Shown here: positions 16,498-25,064 of the stretch, in pieces
How positions within the stretch are numbered: the stretch's first letter is position 1
Layout of the letters: every line of letters starts with the position of its first letter
NCBI GenBank assembly: GCA_016706225.1
Contig: JADJKB010000022.1
Location: 620,001-684,000, forward strand
Origin: Myxococcales bacterium
GTDB lineage: Bacteria > Myxococcota_A > Polyangia > Polyangiales > Polyangiaceae
Length of the DNA stretch: 64,000 nt
Direction of reading: 5' to 3'
Position numbers and translations under genes: made by a program
Notes under the pieces: generated by a model
Told to the model about the DNA's origin: nothing
Seen by the model: only the letters and a program-made list of their open reading frames with translations
Database searches by the model: none

Positions 16498-19284
16498 GTG
16501 TCCGATCGCGAGAAACTACTGCAGAGCGCCCAGAAGTGGGTCGACAAGAAGCGGTACGACCGAGCTGTCGACGACTACCTGAAAGTCGTCCAGCTCGACC
16601 CGAAAGACATGCGCACGCTGCTGAAGGTCGGCGACCTCCAGACGCGCATCCAGGCCTACGACCAGGCCATCGCGACCTACGACCGCGTGGGGCAGTTCTA
16701 CGCGGAGCAGGGCTTCGCGCTCAAGGCCATCGCCGTCTACAAACAGATCCGCGAGGTCATTCGCAAACACTCGCCGCAGCTGACGGATCGCTACGCGTAC
16801 ATCGTGCCGAAGCTGGCGGAGATCTACACCCAGCTTGGTCTGACCAGTGACGCGCTCGCCGCGTGGGACGAGGTCGCAGCCCGATACCAGCGCGGCAACC
16901 TGGACCGGGACGCCATCGAGGTGTTCCAGAAGATGGTCTCCCTCGATTCGACCAACCCGCTGCCCTACCTGCGGCTCGCGGAGGCCTGCTGTCGAGTCCA
17001 GGACCTCGAGGAGGCGATCGAGGCCTTCTGGACCGCCGCCGAGCTGCTCCTGCAGCTCGAACGCCGCGAAGACGCGCTGAAGGTCATCGAGCGCATTCTG
17101 CATTTCAAGGCCGAGCCGAAATACGCGCGCATGGCCGCGCAGCTCTACCTGCAAAAAGGGCGGCGCGAAGACGGGCTGCAGGCCCTGGCCAAGCTGCAGA
17201 TCGCGTTCCAGGTCGACCCACGGGACTTGGACACGCTGGGCCTCTTGGCGCAAGCGTTCACCCTGATCGGGCAGGCGGACAAGGCCATCGAGGTCTACAA
17301 GGAGATGGCGCGTATCGCTCGCGAGAGCGATCGCCAGGACCTGTTCGACCAACTGGTCGCACATCTCCAAGCGGTGGCGCCAGACGACGAAGGCGTGAGG
17401 GCGCTCTTGGCCCTCGCGCCGTCGATACCGCCGGAAGGACACGAGCCGTCGTCGGTCCACGTGGACGACGAAGATGTCGAAATCATCGCCGAAGATCACC
17501 AAGAAGAGGAGGCGATCGAGGAGATCGAGCCCGACGAGGACGCGTCTTCCGAGGCTCCTTTCGCGCTCCAGCGACAGAGTCGCCCGCCGGCAGGCCGCCC
17601 GTTCATGGGCAGCGCCCCGGACGTGATGGTAGCGGAAAGTGATCTCGAGATCTCCGACCGCTACTCCGGGGCCGAGTTCGACGCGGAGGCCCACGTCAAG
17701 AAGGCGCTCGTCGACTCCGAGGCGTTCCGCAAGCTGCGCCTCTACAGCAAGGCGCTCGAGACGCTCCAGATTGCCATCGAGGTCAACCCGAGCAGCATCG
17801 ACGTCAGGGAAAAGCTGCGCGAGCTCCTGCTCGAGTCGGGTGACCGAGACGCGGCCATCGGCGAATCCGTGACGCTGGCCGCCATCTATCTCGAGCGCAA
17901 CGACCTCGAGCGCGCCGAGATGCTGCTCTACGACGTCCTCGACTCGGAGCCACAACACCCCGTTGCGCTCGAGCTGCTGGCGCAGCTTCAGAGTGGCGGC
18001 AGCCCGCAACAGGCATGGTCCGCGGACAGCCCGACGGAGACGGTGAACATCGACTACTCCGAGGAACAAGCCAGCGTCGAGGTGGGTCAGGTAGCTGCAG
18101 CAGCCTGGGAAGAATACCCGTCACGCGGTCCGCTGCCGTCGTACGACCTCGAGGAGGTCAGCGCGTCGAGCGTGATGGGTAGCCCGCACTCGCTGCCGGA
18201 CCCGAACGACGCGTTCACGATGGACGATCCATTTGCGGTTCAGAGCGCGCCGGATGCCACCGCGCCGCTTCCCAGCTTTCCGCTTGGCAATGAAGACGAC
18301 CTGCTCAGCGCAGAAGAAGAAGCCGCCTACATCGACGAGCCGGAGTACATCGATCCCGAGCCCGATGACGCGTACGTCGGCGCCGAGGCCGAGACGGACG
18401 GCGGCGTGTTCGACGACGCCTACCCCACGGCGGCGGGCGACGGTCCCCTCAACCACGAGGCCATCGAAGAGGCGCTGGAGGAGGCCGAGTTCTTTGCATC
18501 CCGTGGCCTCTACGACGACGCCCGCACCATCATCGCCGACCAGCTCGTACGCGCGCCCGGCCACCCGCTGTTGGTCGAGCGCATGACCGAAATCGAGGAG
18601 TTCCTCGGCGGCGGCAGCGAACAGGTCGCGGTCGCTCGTGTGTCCGTCGCCGCACCCGGTGTCGTGCACTCCGAGCCCGAGGACCGCTCCTTCGACATCG
18701 CAGCATCCCTCGAGGCCCTCGACAGCCTCGAACCCTCGGCCCCGCCCGCGGCCGCGCCGAGCAACCTCTCCGATCAAGACGTCGATCAGGTCTTCGAGAA
18801 GTTCAAGGCGGGCATTCGCGCACAGGTCAGCGAGAACGACAGCGCGACCCACTACGACCTCGGCGTCGCGTACAAGGAGATGGGGCTGCTCGCCGACGCC
18901 ATCAACGAGTTCGGGTTGGCTGCGCGTGACCCGAGCCGCGAGTGCATGTGCTACGCGATGATCGGCATGATTCGCCTGGAGCGCGGCGAGCTCGACCTGT
19001 CGGCCAAGGCCTACCTGCGCGGCCTCGAAGCGGCGCAGAAGACCCCGGATCAGGAGATGGCGTTGCACTACGACCTCGGCAACGTCCACGAGATGAAGGG
19101 CGTCGCCAAGGACGCGCTCTATTATTTCGAGAAGGTCGCCAAGAAGGACCCACGCTACCGCGGCGTCACTGATCGTATCGCGGCGCTGCAGCCCGGCGCG
19201 CGCCCAGCGTCCGGCACTCGCTCTGTGAACGAGGAAGAGGACTTCGACCGGGTGTTCGACGATCTGTTCGAGTCGAAGGGTTGA
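16498..19284 (+). CDS. Large TPR-repeat protein
   Basis: A 928-residue soluble protein with no signal peptide, starting at GTG. Residues ~1-280 form a run of tetratricopeptide repeats (RYDRAVDDYLKVVQLDP, YDQAIATYDRVGQFYAEQG, FALKAIAVYKQIREVI, DKAIEVYKEMARIA). A second block (~385-500) includes SKALETLQIAIEVNPSS and LERAEMLLYDVL. Long acidic, Asp/Glu/Pro-rich linkers (~310-380, 500-650) separate the blocks. A final TPR group (~780-905) has ATHYDLGVAYKEMGLLADAI. Such proteins are protein-protein scaffolds; in myxobacteria, long TPR proteins serve polarity and motility modules, but nothing here assigns this one. It is divergent from tldD and converges on lpxA with a 10-bp gap. Confidence 0.85.
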   Translation: MSDREKLLQSAQKWVDKKRYDRAVDDYLKVVQLDPKDMRTLLKVGDLQTRIQAYDQAIATYDRVGQFYAEQGFALKAIAVYKQIREVIRKHSPQLTDRYAYIVPKLAEIYTQLGLTSDALAAWDEVAARYQRGNLDRDAIEVFQKMVSLDSTNPLPYLRLAEACCRVQDLEEAIEAFWTAAELLLQLERREDALKVIERILHFKAEPKYARMAAQLYLQKGRREDGLQALAKLQIAFQVDPRDLDTLGLLAQAFTLIGQADKAIEVYKEMARIARESDRQDLFDQLVAHLQAVAPDDEGVRALLALAPSIPPEGHEPSSVHVDDEDVEIIAEDHQEEEAIEEIEPDEDASSEAPFALQRQSRPPAGRPFMGSAPDVMVAESDLEISDRYSGAEFDAEAHVKKALVDSEAFRKLRLYSKALETLQIAIEVNPSSIDVREKLRELLLESGDRDAAIGESVTLAAIYLERNDLERAEMLLYDVLDSEPQHPVALELLAQLQSGGSPQQAWSADSPTETVNIDYSEEQASVEVGQVAAAAWEEYPSRGPLPSYDLEEVSASSVMGSPHSLPDPNDAFTMDDPFAVQSAPDATAPLPSFPLGNEDDLLSAEEEAAYIDEPEYIDPEPDDAYVGAEAETDGGVFDDAYPTAAGDGPLNHEAIEEALEEAEFFASRGLYDDARTIIADQLVRAPGHPLLVERMTEIEEFLGGGSEQVAVARVSVAAPGVVHSEPEDRSFDIAASLEALDSLEPSAPPAAAPSNLSDQDVDQVFEKFKAGIRAQVSENDSATHYDLGVAYKEMGLLADAINEFGLAARDPSRECMCYAMIGMIRLERGELDLSAKAYLRGLEAAQKTPDQEMALHYDLGNVHEMKGVAKDALYYFEKVAKKDPRYRGVTDRIAALQPGARPASGTRSVNEEEDFDRVFDDLFESKG

Positions 19285-19294
19285 GTCGACGCGG

Positions 19295-20068
19295 TCAGCG
19301 GCGGGCGGAACGTCGCTCGAGGGCGGACAACAACTCGAGCACCCATACGTCCGAGCCCAGCTCGACGCGAGCTCGAGCCACACCTTGCGAGATGGGCTGA
19401 CCCTTCCGCCAGATCATGCGGAAGGCCTGCTCCAGGCCGCGCCTCGAGACCGCCGGGACCGCCATGCGTTCGAGCCCGACCTGATTCAGCGCGCGGATCC
19501 GCGCGCGATCTCCGGCGGCAATCACGAACGGGGGCACGTCCTCTTCGACGCGCGCGCCGCCGGCCAGGAACGACCCGCGCCCGAGCCGCACGAAGGGCTG
19601 CACGGCGACGTGCCCGCCACACACGACGTGCGGTTCGACCGTGACGTGCCCGCCCAGGGTGGCGAGGTTGGTGAGGATCACGTCGTCGCCCACGGCGCAG
19701 TCGTGCGCGACGTGCGCCCCCACCATCAACAAACAACGTGAGCCAATGCGCGTGACTCCCCCGCCCTTCACGGTGCCGGTGTGTACGGTGACCTGTTCGC
19801 GGATCTCGTTGTCGTCACCGATCTCGAGGGTCGTTGGTTCACCCTTGTGAGAGCGATCTTGGGGTGGTGCGCCGAGCACCGCATACGGAAACACACGATT
19901 TCGTTGGCCGAGGCGCGTCCTCTCGCCGAGCAACGAGACGTGCGCGAGCAGCTCACTGCCCGCGCCGACTCGGACGCCGGCGGCCACGTAACAGAACGGG
20001 CCCACCCGGACGTCAGCGGCGAGCTCGGCGCCGGGCTCGACCACTGCGGACGCGTGCACGCTCGCCAC
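19295..20068 (-). CDS. lpxA: Acyl-[ACP]-UDP-N-acetylglucosamine O-acyltransferase
   Basis: LpxA adds the 3-hydroxyacyl chain to UDP-GlcNAc, the first step of lipid A synthesis. The 257-residue protein opens with hexapeptide repeats forming a left-handed beta-helix (HASAVVEPGAELAADVRVGP, FCYVAAGVRVGAGS). It continues with RIGSRCLLMVGAHVAHDCAVGDD, whose His residues match the catalytic region of LpxA (H-V-A-H-D-C). The C-terminal helical domain contains LNQVGLERMAVP. It is the last gene of skp-lpxD-fabZ-lpxA, 3 bp after fabZ. Identity is firm from both the motif and the neighbourhood. Confidence 0.94.
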   Translation of the reverse strand: MASVHASAVVEPGAELAADVRVGPFCYVAAGVRVGAGSELLAHVSLLGERTRLGQRNRVFPYAVLGAPPQDRSHKGEPTTLEIGDDNEIREQVTVHTGTVKGGGVTRIGSRCLLMVGAHVAHDCAVGDDVILTNLATLGGHVTVEPHVVCGGHVAVQPFVRLGRGSFLAGGARVEEDVPPFVIAAGDRARIRALNQVGLERMAVPAVSRRGLEQAFRMIWRKGQPISQGVARARVELGSDVWVLELLSALERRSARR

Positions 20069-20071
20069 GGG

Positions 20072-20527
20072 TCAGCCCGAACGATCCACGATGGAGGCCA
20101 AGAGCTCCCCTTGAGCGCAGAGTGTACCTTCGACCGTAGCCTCCCCGCGGAGCTTCCAGACGTTGGTGCGGTGCTGCATCACCTCGACCCGAAGATCGAG
20201 TCGGTCACCCGGCGTGACGGTGTGGCGGAACTTCGCTTTGTCGATGCCGAGAAAATACATGAGACTGCTCGTGGCATCGAAGGGCTCGGACGCGTAGGCC
20301 AAGATGCCGCCAATCTGCGCCAGCGCCTCGATGATCAGCACGCCGGGCATGATGGGACGACCCGGAAAATGTCCCGTCACCCAGGGCTCGTTGTAACTGA
20401 CGTTCTTGTGACCGGCGATGTGCTTGCCTGGCTCGATCTCCGTCACACGATCGACCAACACGAACGGGTAACGGTGCGGCAGGATTTCCAGGATCTTCTG
20501 GATGTCCAGGCTCGTAGCGCGGGTCAT
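20072..20527 (-). CDS. fabZ: 3-hydroxyacyl-[ACP] dehydratase FabZ
   Basis: FabZ dehydrates 3-hydroxyacyl-ACP in fatty acid synthesis and competes with LpxA/LpxD for the same substrates. From ATG 20527 the protein has 151 residues and begins MTRATSLDIQKILEILPHRY. The conserved LPHRYPFVLVDRV block contains the catalytic His, and FPGRPIMPGVLIIEALAQIG contains the catalytic Glu. An upstream in-frame ATG would add 13 Arg-rich residues with no family counterpart, so I chose the downstream start. Position between lpxD and lpxA is the classic arrangement. Confidence 0.94.
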   Translation of the reverse strand: MTRATSLDIQKILEILPHRYPFVLVDRVTEIEPGKHIAGHKNVSYNEPWVTGHFPGRPIMPGVLIIEALAQIGGILAYASEPFDATSSLMYFLGIDKAKFRHTVTPGDRLDLRVEVMQHRTNVWKLRGEATVEGTLCAQGELLASIVDRSG

Positions 20528-20626
20528 CGGAGCGGGGAGCCTGCCATGGCGGCGGCGAGCGGTCATCCCGCGTGGAGCGAACCGCGCCCGGACGGGAGTC
20601 GGAGCTTGGGATTTCCGCCGCCCAGC

Positions 20627-21595
20627 TCAGGCGTGGGGCGGACGCGCGAGCAACTTCGCCATCGCGCGCAGCCAGCGGAGGCGCGGAACGGCCGGGAACC
20701 CAGCGACCGTGGCGCCGGGTGCAACGTCGGAGATGACCCCGCTCTTGGCCGCGAGGCGCGCGCCATCACCAACTACGACGTGATCCTTCACACCGACCTG
20801 CCCACCAACGAGCACGCCGGCTCCGAGAATGGCCGAGCCCGCGAAGCCGGACTGCGCGGCGACGATACATCCGGGCCCCAAGCTCACGTTGTGTCCCACG
20901 TGCACCTGAGCGTCGAGCTTGGTGCCAGCACCAACTCGCGTCGGCATGAGCGTGCCCGAGTCGATGCTCGAGAGAGCGCCGATCTCGACGTCGTCTTCGA
21001 CGATCACGCCGCCGGGCTGCGGCATGCGGCGGCGCTCTCCGCCGGGTCCGGTGACCCAGCCAAAGCCCGCTCGACCGATGACCGCGGATGCACCCACACT
21101 CACCCGCTCTCCGAGCCAGACGTTGCCGAAGATCACCGCGTTCGGACCGATGCTCGAGCCGGCGCCGACACGAGCGCCACTCATCACCACGGCGCCGGGC
21201 CCGAGTCTCACCCCGGGCCCGAGCTCCGCCCCGGCCTCGACGACGGCGCTCGCTGCGCGTTCCGGCTCGGTCTGCCCACGCGCGGCGGCGAGCTCGAGTA
21301 GCTGGGCAAGCACCCACTCGGGGTGTGGGTGAAGCCAGCGGCTTCCGTGCGGGATCTTCGCCGCCAAGCTCGGCGCGCAGAGCACGACACCCGCGGCGAC
21401 GGCCGCATCTTTGAGCGAGCGCGCCGCAAAAAGCGGAGACAGGTCCGTCTCCTCGGTGGCCTGCGGCGGCGCGACGATGCGCCGCACGCTGCGTGTGGAG
21501 TGCGGCTCGTCGAGCTCACCCCCAAAACGGTTCCGAAGCTCGTTCAGGCGCTCGGCACGTGCGAGCGGGATCCCTTGCCCGAGCCCGAGGCTCAC
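20627..21595 (-). CDS. lpxD: UDP-3-O-(3-hydroxyacyl)glucosamine N-acyltransferase
   Basis: LpxD adds the second hydroxyacyl chain in lipid A synthesis. The protein has 322 residues. The N-terminal uridine-binding-like domain (~45-115) has the DLSPLFAARSLKDAAVAAG pattern. The rest is hexapeptide-repeat beta-helix with QVHVGHNVSLGPGCIVAAQS (catalytic His region) and GGQVGVKDHVVVGDGARLAA. The usual DGFGF before the core is RAGFGWV here. The start is GTG, overlapping the skp stop by GTGA, so the two are coupled. The 99-bp gap to fabZ shows nothing notable. Firm identification. Confidence 0.92.
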   Translation of the reverse strand: MSLGLGQGIPLARAERLNELRNRFGGELDEPHSTRSVRRIVAPPQATEETDLSPLFAARSLKDAAVAAGVVLCAPSLAAKIPHGSRWLHPHPEWVLAQLLELAAARGQTEPERAASAVVEAGAELGPGVRLGPGAVVMSGARVGAGSSIGPNAVIFGNVWLGERVSVGASAVIGRAGFGWVTGPGGERRRMPQPGGVIVEDDVEIGALSSIDSGTLMPTRVGAGTKLDAQVHVGHNVSLGPGCIVAAQSGFAGSAILGAGVLVGGQVGVKDHVVVGDGARLAAKSGVISDVAPGATVAGFPAVPRLRWLRAMAKLLARPPHA

Positions 21596-22212
21596 GGCTT
21601 CGGCGGCACGGCCGGACCGACTGCCGGCGCCGGCGCCGGCATCGTCGGCGGCTTGGCACCGCCCTTGGGGTCGGGTTTGTCGGCGGCTCCGCCGCCACCC
21701 TGGTTGTACTGCTGAATGATGCGATCGGTCAGATCGAGGTCGCTTCGCACGTACGGCACGGCTTGCTTGTCCAGAACCATGTCGTAGCCGTCGTTCGAAG
21801 CCATGCGACGAATGATGCCCATCGCCTTCTGGAAGATCGGCTGAGTGAGCTCACCCTGCTTCTTCTGCAGCTCTTTGTTGTATTCGACGAACACGGTCTG
21901 GAGCTGCATCATTTCGCGCTGCCACTTCTCGACGCGCTTCTGCAGAGCGGCCTTGCTGAGCACGTTCTGCTGCTTCTCGATGTCCTCGCGCTCTTTCTGA
22001 AGATCGGTCTGCTTCTTGTCGAGCTCGTGCTGACGCTTGTCGAACAACTTCTTCAGCGTTGCCTGAGCGCGGAGACCGTCCTCCGTCTCCATGATCGCAC
22101 GCTGGGTGTCGATGACGGCGATCTTGCTCTCCGCGAGCGCGGCGGAAGACAGGCCGAGGGTGGCGAGGCCGAGGGTGATGCCGGCGAGGAGGCGGGTCGA
22201 ATGACGGAGCAT
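21592..22212 (-). CDS. skp: Periplasmic chaperone Skp/OmpH
   Basis: Skp holds unfolded outer-membrane proteins in the periplasm. From ATG 22212 the protein has 206 residues: a signal peptide (RHSTRLLAGITLGLATLGLS, cut after SSAALA), then the first strand SKIAVIDTQRAIMETEDG, a long charged coiled-coil arm (KKLFDKRQHELDKKQTDLQK onward), and the closing beta segment DGYDMVLDKQAVPYVRSDLD. A Gly/Pro/Lys-rich tail of ~35 residues is extra compared with E. coli. The ATG 12 bp upstream is also possible; neither has a clear ribosome site. bamA, the usual upstream gene, is absent. Confidence 0.9.
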   Translation of the reverse strand: MLRHSTRLLAGITLGLATLGLSSAALAESKIAVIDTQRAIMETEDGLRAQATLKKLFDKRQHELDKKQTDLQKEREDIEKQQNVLSKAALQKRVEKWQREMMQLQTVFVEYNKELQKKQGELTQPIFQKAMGIIRRMASNDGYDMVLDKQAVPYVRSDLDLTDRIIQQYNQGGGGAADKPDPKGGAKPPTMPAPAPAVGPAVPPKP

Positions 22213-22295
22213 GGCCGGGGGCATACGAAACGGCCGGGCCCGGGTCAAGAAGCGAACAGCGACGGGCGGGGCCTGCCGCCACCACCCCACGCGGC

Positions 22296-23651
22296 TCAGA
22301 GCAGCACGAAGTCGTCGGCGTCCGCGGCCTCTTGCGCCACGATACTACTCGTTTCTTCGTCGCGCTTGATGGCAAGCTCATAGAGCTCTCCGAGGATTGC
22401 GGGGTGCTCCTTGATCAGCTCCAAAAAGCGCTCCCGGGGCAGGTGCAAAGTGACGGTGGGGCAGCCTGCAATGACGTCGGCCGTGGAGGGCCGGCGGAGC
22501 ACGAGGGCAACCTCTCCCACGACCTCCCCCACACCCAACTTCGCGATCAGCGTGGTGTCGTCGCCGTCGTGGTGCATGACGGCGACCTCACCGGAAGCGA
22601 TCAGGTGCAGGCCCTCCGAGGCGTGGCCCTGGTTGATGAGTACCTCGCCGTCCTCGTAGGTGCGGGTCACGAAGCGTTCGACGAGCGCGGGGCGCTCCTG
22701 AGGTTTGACGGCACTCAGAATCGTGCTCGTGCGCACCAGGTTCTCGACCATGCGCCGCCGGCAGTGGTCGGCGAACACCGCCGCTACGGCGGGTTGCCGT
22801 TCGGCAATCACGTCGAGCGCGGTCTTGCGCGCCACCAGGATGATGCTCGGCCGTGCCGCAGTGACACTCGCGGCGCGGGGTGCGCGGGAGAGCAGCGCCA
22901 TCTCTCCGAACAGCGTGCCATTACCCAGTCGGGCCAAGAGCAGTGACTCGCCTTGCTCGGCGCTGCGGCGCACTTCGAGCTCGCCGCGCGCGAGGATGTA
23001 CGCTTCGGCGCCGGAGGTGCCTTCCTCGATCAAGACCGCGCCCGCGCCGACGGTATTCACCTCGAAGACATCGAGCATCGCCCGGAGATCGGCCTTGCCG
23101 AGGGCGCCGAAGAGCGGAGGGGAGACGACCTTGGGGCGGATCGGCTGCGCCGCCAGCTCGGTGCCGAGCAGCTGGCGCGCCGCGTGGATCAATTCTTGAG
23201 CCTTTCCGACCAGGGCTTTGCCCGATAGCGCGGCGGGCAACGGCTGGAACGCCTCGGCGGACCGCGGTAACTCCGGCGGGGATGCACCCTTGGTCAAGAG
23301 CCGCGACGAACCCTGACAAAACGTGGCGGCGATGGCGTCCAGGTGTTTGCCGGGATCGTGTCGCAGCGTCTTCAGATCGCAACACGCCGCGAGAGCGAGC
23401 GGCAGGTTGCCGTGATCGACCGCCCGCGCAACGGCCACCTCGAGTCCTTCGATTGCAACCTCTCGCCGACCCGCAGCCGCCAGTAAGCGCGCGGTGACCA
23501 GCAGGCCAAGCGGACCGGCCGGTTCGCTCTTCACCAACGCCGCACCCCAGCGCAATGCCGGGTCGAGCTCGTCAGCCAGGGACAATGCCAGGGCCCGATC
23601 AGCGGGGCTGTCCCCTTGCGGCGTGCCCGGCAGGCGCGGCGGCGCGGTCAT
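22296..23651 (-). CDS. Protein with two cyclic-nucleotide-binding domains
   Basis: A 451-residue cytoplasmic protein. Residues ~1-175 are helical and Ala/Leu-rich with no recognised domain. Two consecutive CNB (CAP-effector-like) domains follow: the first (~180-300) with LIEEGTSGAEAYILARGELEV and GTLFGEMALLSRAPRAASV, the second (~310-430) with LINQGHASEGLHLIASGEVAV and GEVVGEVALVLRRPSTADV. Both have the phosphate-binding-cassette pattern (GE-x-AL-x-R-R/A). No DNA-binding domain is visible. It is upstream of skp on the same strand (84-bp gap) where bamA is usually found. Likely ligand-responsive regulator or scaffold; output unknown. Confidence 0.88.
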   Translation of the reverse strand: MTAPPRLPGTPQGDSPADRALALSLADELDPALRWGAALVKSEPAGPLGLLVTARLLAAAGRREVAIEGLEVAVARAVDHGNLPLALAACCDLKTLRHDPGKHLDAIAATFCQGSSRLLTKGASPPELPRSAEAFQPLPAALSGKALVGKAQELIHAARQLLGTELAAQPIRPKVVSPPLFGALGKADLRAMLDVFEVNTVGAGAVLIEEGTSGAEAYILARGELEVRRSAEQGESLLLARLGNGTLFGEMALLSRAPRAASVTAARPSIILVARKTALDVIAERQPAVAAVFADHCRRRMVENLVRTSTILSAVKPQERPALVERFVTRTYEDGEVLINQGHASEGLHLIASGEVAVMHHDGDDTTLIAKLGVGEVVGEVALVLRRPSTADVIAGCPTVTLHLPRERFLELIKEHPAILGELYELAIKRDEETSSIVAQEAADADDFVLL

Positions 23652-23783
23652 ATCGAGTGCAGCCTACCACGAACCAAAGCGGGGTCCGGAAGCGGCTCGC
23701 TGAAAACAAACGACGTTCAACCTGTTCGGCGCTCTAGGGACGCCCGTTCAGTCCGGGTGGCTGAGTTTGGTTCAGTCGCCCCA

Positions 23784-24875
23784 TCAGTCTTCCGACTCGT
23801 CGCCATCGACCTCGGCCTCGGTCGCGGGCGGAGAGTGAGCGCGCGAGCGTGACAGCGCCGCGCTGACTGCGTTGGCGGTCTTTGCCACGAGCGGGACGAC
23901 GCTTGCGTAATCCATGCGCGTCGGCCCGATGACACCCACGGCGCCGCCGGGGCGGCCGTCTTCGTGAATCGGCGCGGCTACCAAGCTCACGGGGTACCCA
24001 ACCGCTTCGCTGGTCTCCTGTCCGAGGAAGACCTGCACCTGCTCGGCCGACAACGCGCGATCGAGCAACATCACCAGACGCTCGCGGTCCTCGAGGGCCC
24101 GCATCAGGTCGCGCAGCTCTTCTGCGCTACCGAAGTCCGGACGTTGCAGCAACCGCGCCTGCCCTTCGATCACGATGTCGACCGCACGACCGGCACCCTC
24201 GATGGCCGCATTGACCAGCGACAGACCGAGCTTCCTCAGCTCCATCAGCTCGTCACGCCCGTCGGCCAGGGCTCGCGCGAAGTGGTCGCGAACGTCGGCC
24301 AGGTTCCGCCCGCCTATGCCCTCTTCGAGCGCATTGTGAATGCGCTCGAGATCACTCTCGAGGATCGGGTGCTCGATGCTGATGAACCGGTTCTCCACCG
24401 TGCCGTCGGAAAATACGATCACGGTCAGGAGCTCCGTGGCGCGGGTCGGGATGAAACGCACCTTCAGCACCGTGCGCGTCTCGATGCGCGGCCGTACCAA
24501 GATGGCCGCCGCCCCGGTGAGGTCGGACAGGAGACGGCCCGTCTGGCGCAACAGATCCCCGCCCGAATGGGGATCGGTGAGCAGCTCCTCGATCCGGTGG
24601 GCCTCTTCGGGAGACAACTGGCGGACCCGCATCAGTGCGTCGATGAACAGCCGAAAGGCCTTCTCGGTCGGGACCCGACCCGCCGAAGTGTGAGGCTGCG
24701 ACAGATATCCGGCGTCTTCGAGGTCGGCGAGCACGTTGCGTATGGTGGCGGCCGACAGGTCGAAGCCGTACTTCTTCACCAGCGTCCGGCTGCCCACCGG
24801 TTCGCCCGTGGCGATGAACTCCGTGACCACGGAGTACAAGATGGAGCGGGCGCGTTTGGCGAGGGGCTGGGCCAC
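23784..24875 (-). CDS. hrcA: Heat-inducible transcription repressor HrcA
   Basis: HrcA represses groE/dnaK-type operons through CIRCE elements and needs GroEL for activity. The 363-residue protein has an N-terminal winged helix (RARSILYSVVTEFIATGEPV, GSRTLVKKYGFDLSAATIRN), the linker YLSQPHTSAGRVPTEKAFRLF, and a C-terminal GAF-like domain ending IGPTRMDYASVVPLV. All are family signatures. No CIRCE sequence (TTAGCACTC-N9-GAGTGCTAA) is seen in front of the gene and dnaK/grpE are not adjacent, so any autoregulation is not evident. The acidic tail is lineage-specific. Confidence 0.95.
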   Translation of the reverse strand: MAQPLAKRARSILYSVVTEFIATGEPVGSRTLVKKYGFDLSAATIRNVLADLEDAGYLSQPHTSAGRVPTEKAFRLFIDALMRVRQLSPEEAHRIEELLTDPHSGGDLLRQTGRLLSDLTGAAAILVRPRIETRTVLKVRFIPTRATELLTVIVFSDGTVENRFISIEHPILESDLERIHNALEEGIGGRNLADVRDHFARALADGRDELMELRKLGLSLVNAAIEGAGRAVDIVIEGQARLLQRPDFGSAEELRDLMRALEDRERLVMLLDRALSAEQVQVFLGQETSEAVGYPVSLVAAPIHEDGRPGGAVGVIGPTRMDYASVVPLVAKTANAVSAALSRSRAHSPPATEAEVDGDESED

Positions 24876-24916
24876 CGACCGAGAAGTTTCTTCGCTGGCG
24901 CCGGCCCGTCAAATCC

Positions 24917-24972
24917 CCGGCAAGGAAAAAGCCCGGCAAAACCCCGGCGGTTGCCGAAGTCCGGCAAGAAAG
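24917..24972. repeat. Short CCGGCAA(G)AAA repeats between hrcA and response regulator
   Basis: CCGGCAA occurs three times on the plus strand (24917, 24933, 24961), each followed by an A-rich tail (GGAAAAAG, AACC, GAAAG), plus once inverted (TTGCCG, 24951-24956). The set sits in the divergent promoter region, 25 bp before a -35 box. A regulator-binding array or a slippage product are both possible. Confidence 0.45.
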
Positions 24973-24996
24973 CCGGCCCCTGTGGCAGCGAAATCC

Positions 24997-25026
24997 TTGA
25001 CACTTTTCGGGTCGGTGCGGTTTGAT
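24997..25026 (+). promoter_or_regulatory. Sigma-70 type promoter of the response-regulator gene
   Basis: Perfect -35 TTGACA (24997-25002), 18-bp spacer, -10 TTTGAT (25021-25026; 4 of 6 matches). The start of transcription would be ~30 bp before the TTG start codon at 25065. One of the best promoter matches in the window. Confidence 0.6.
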
Positions 25027-25064
25027 CCCATACCGGTCGAATCCTCGGCCGCGGGAGGACGCCT

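Noticed and set aside
19781..21301. Long plus-strand open frame opposite lpxA-fabZ-lpxD
   Set aside because: It spans three secure genes on the other strand; its composition is typical of antisense GC-rich frames.
23784..25064. CIRCE element for hrcA autoregulation
   Set aside because: No TTAGCACTC/GAGTGCTAA pair could be found between hrcA and the divergent gene.
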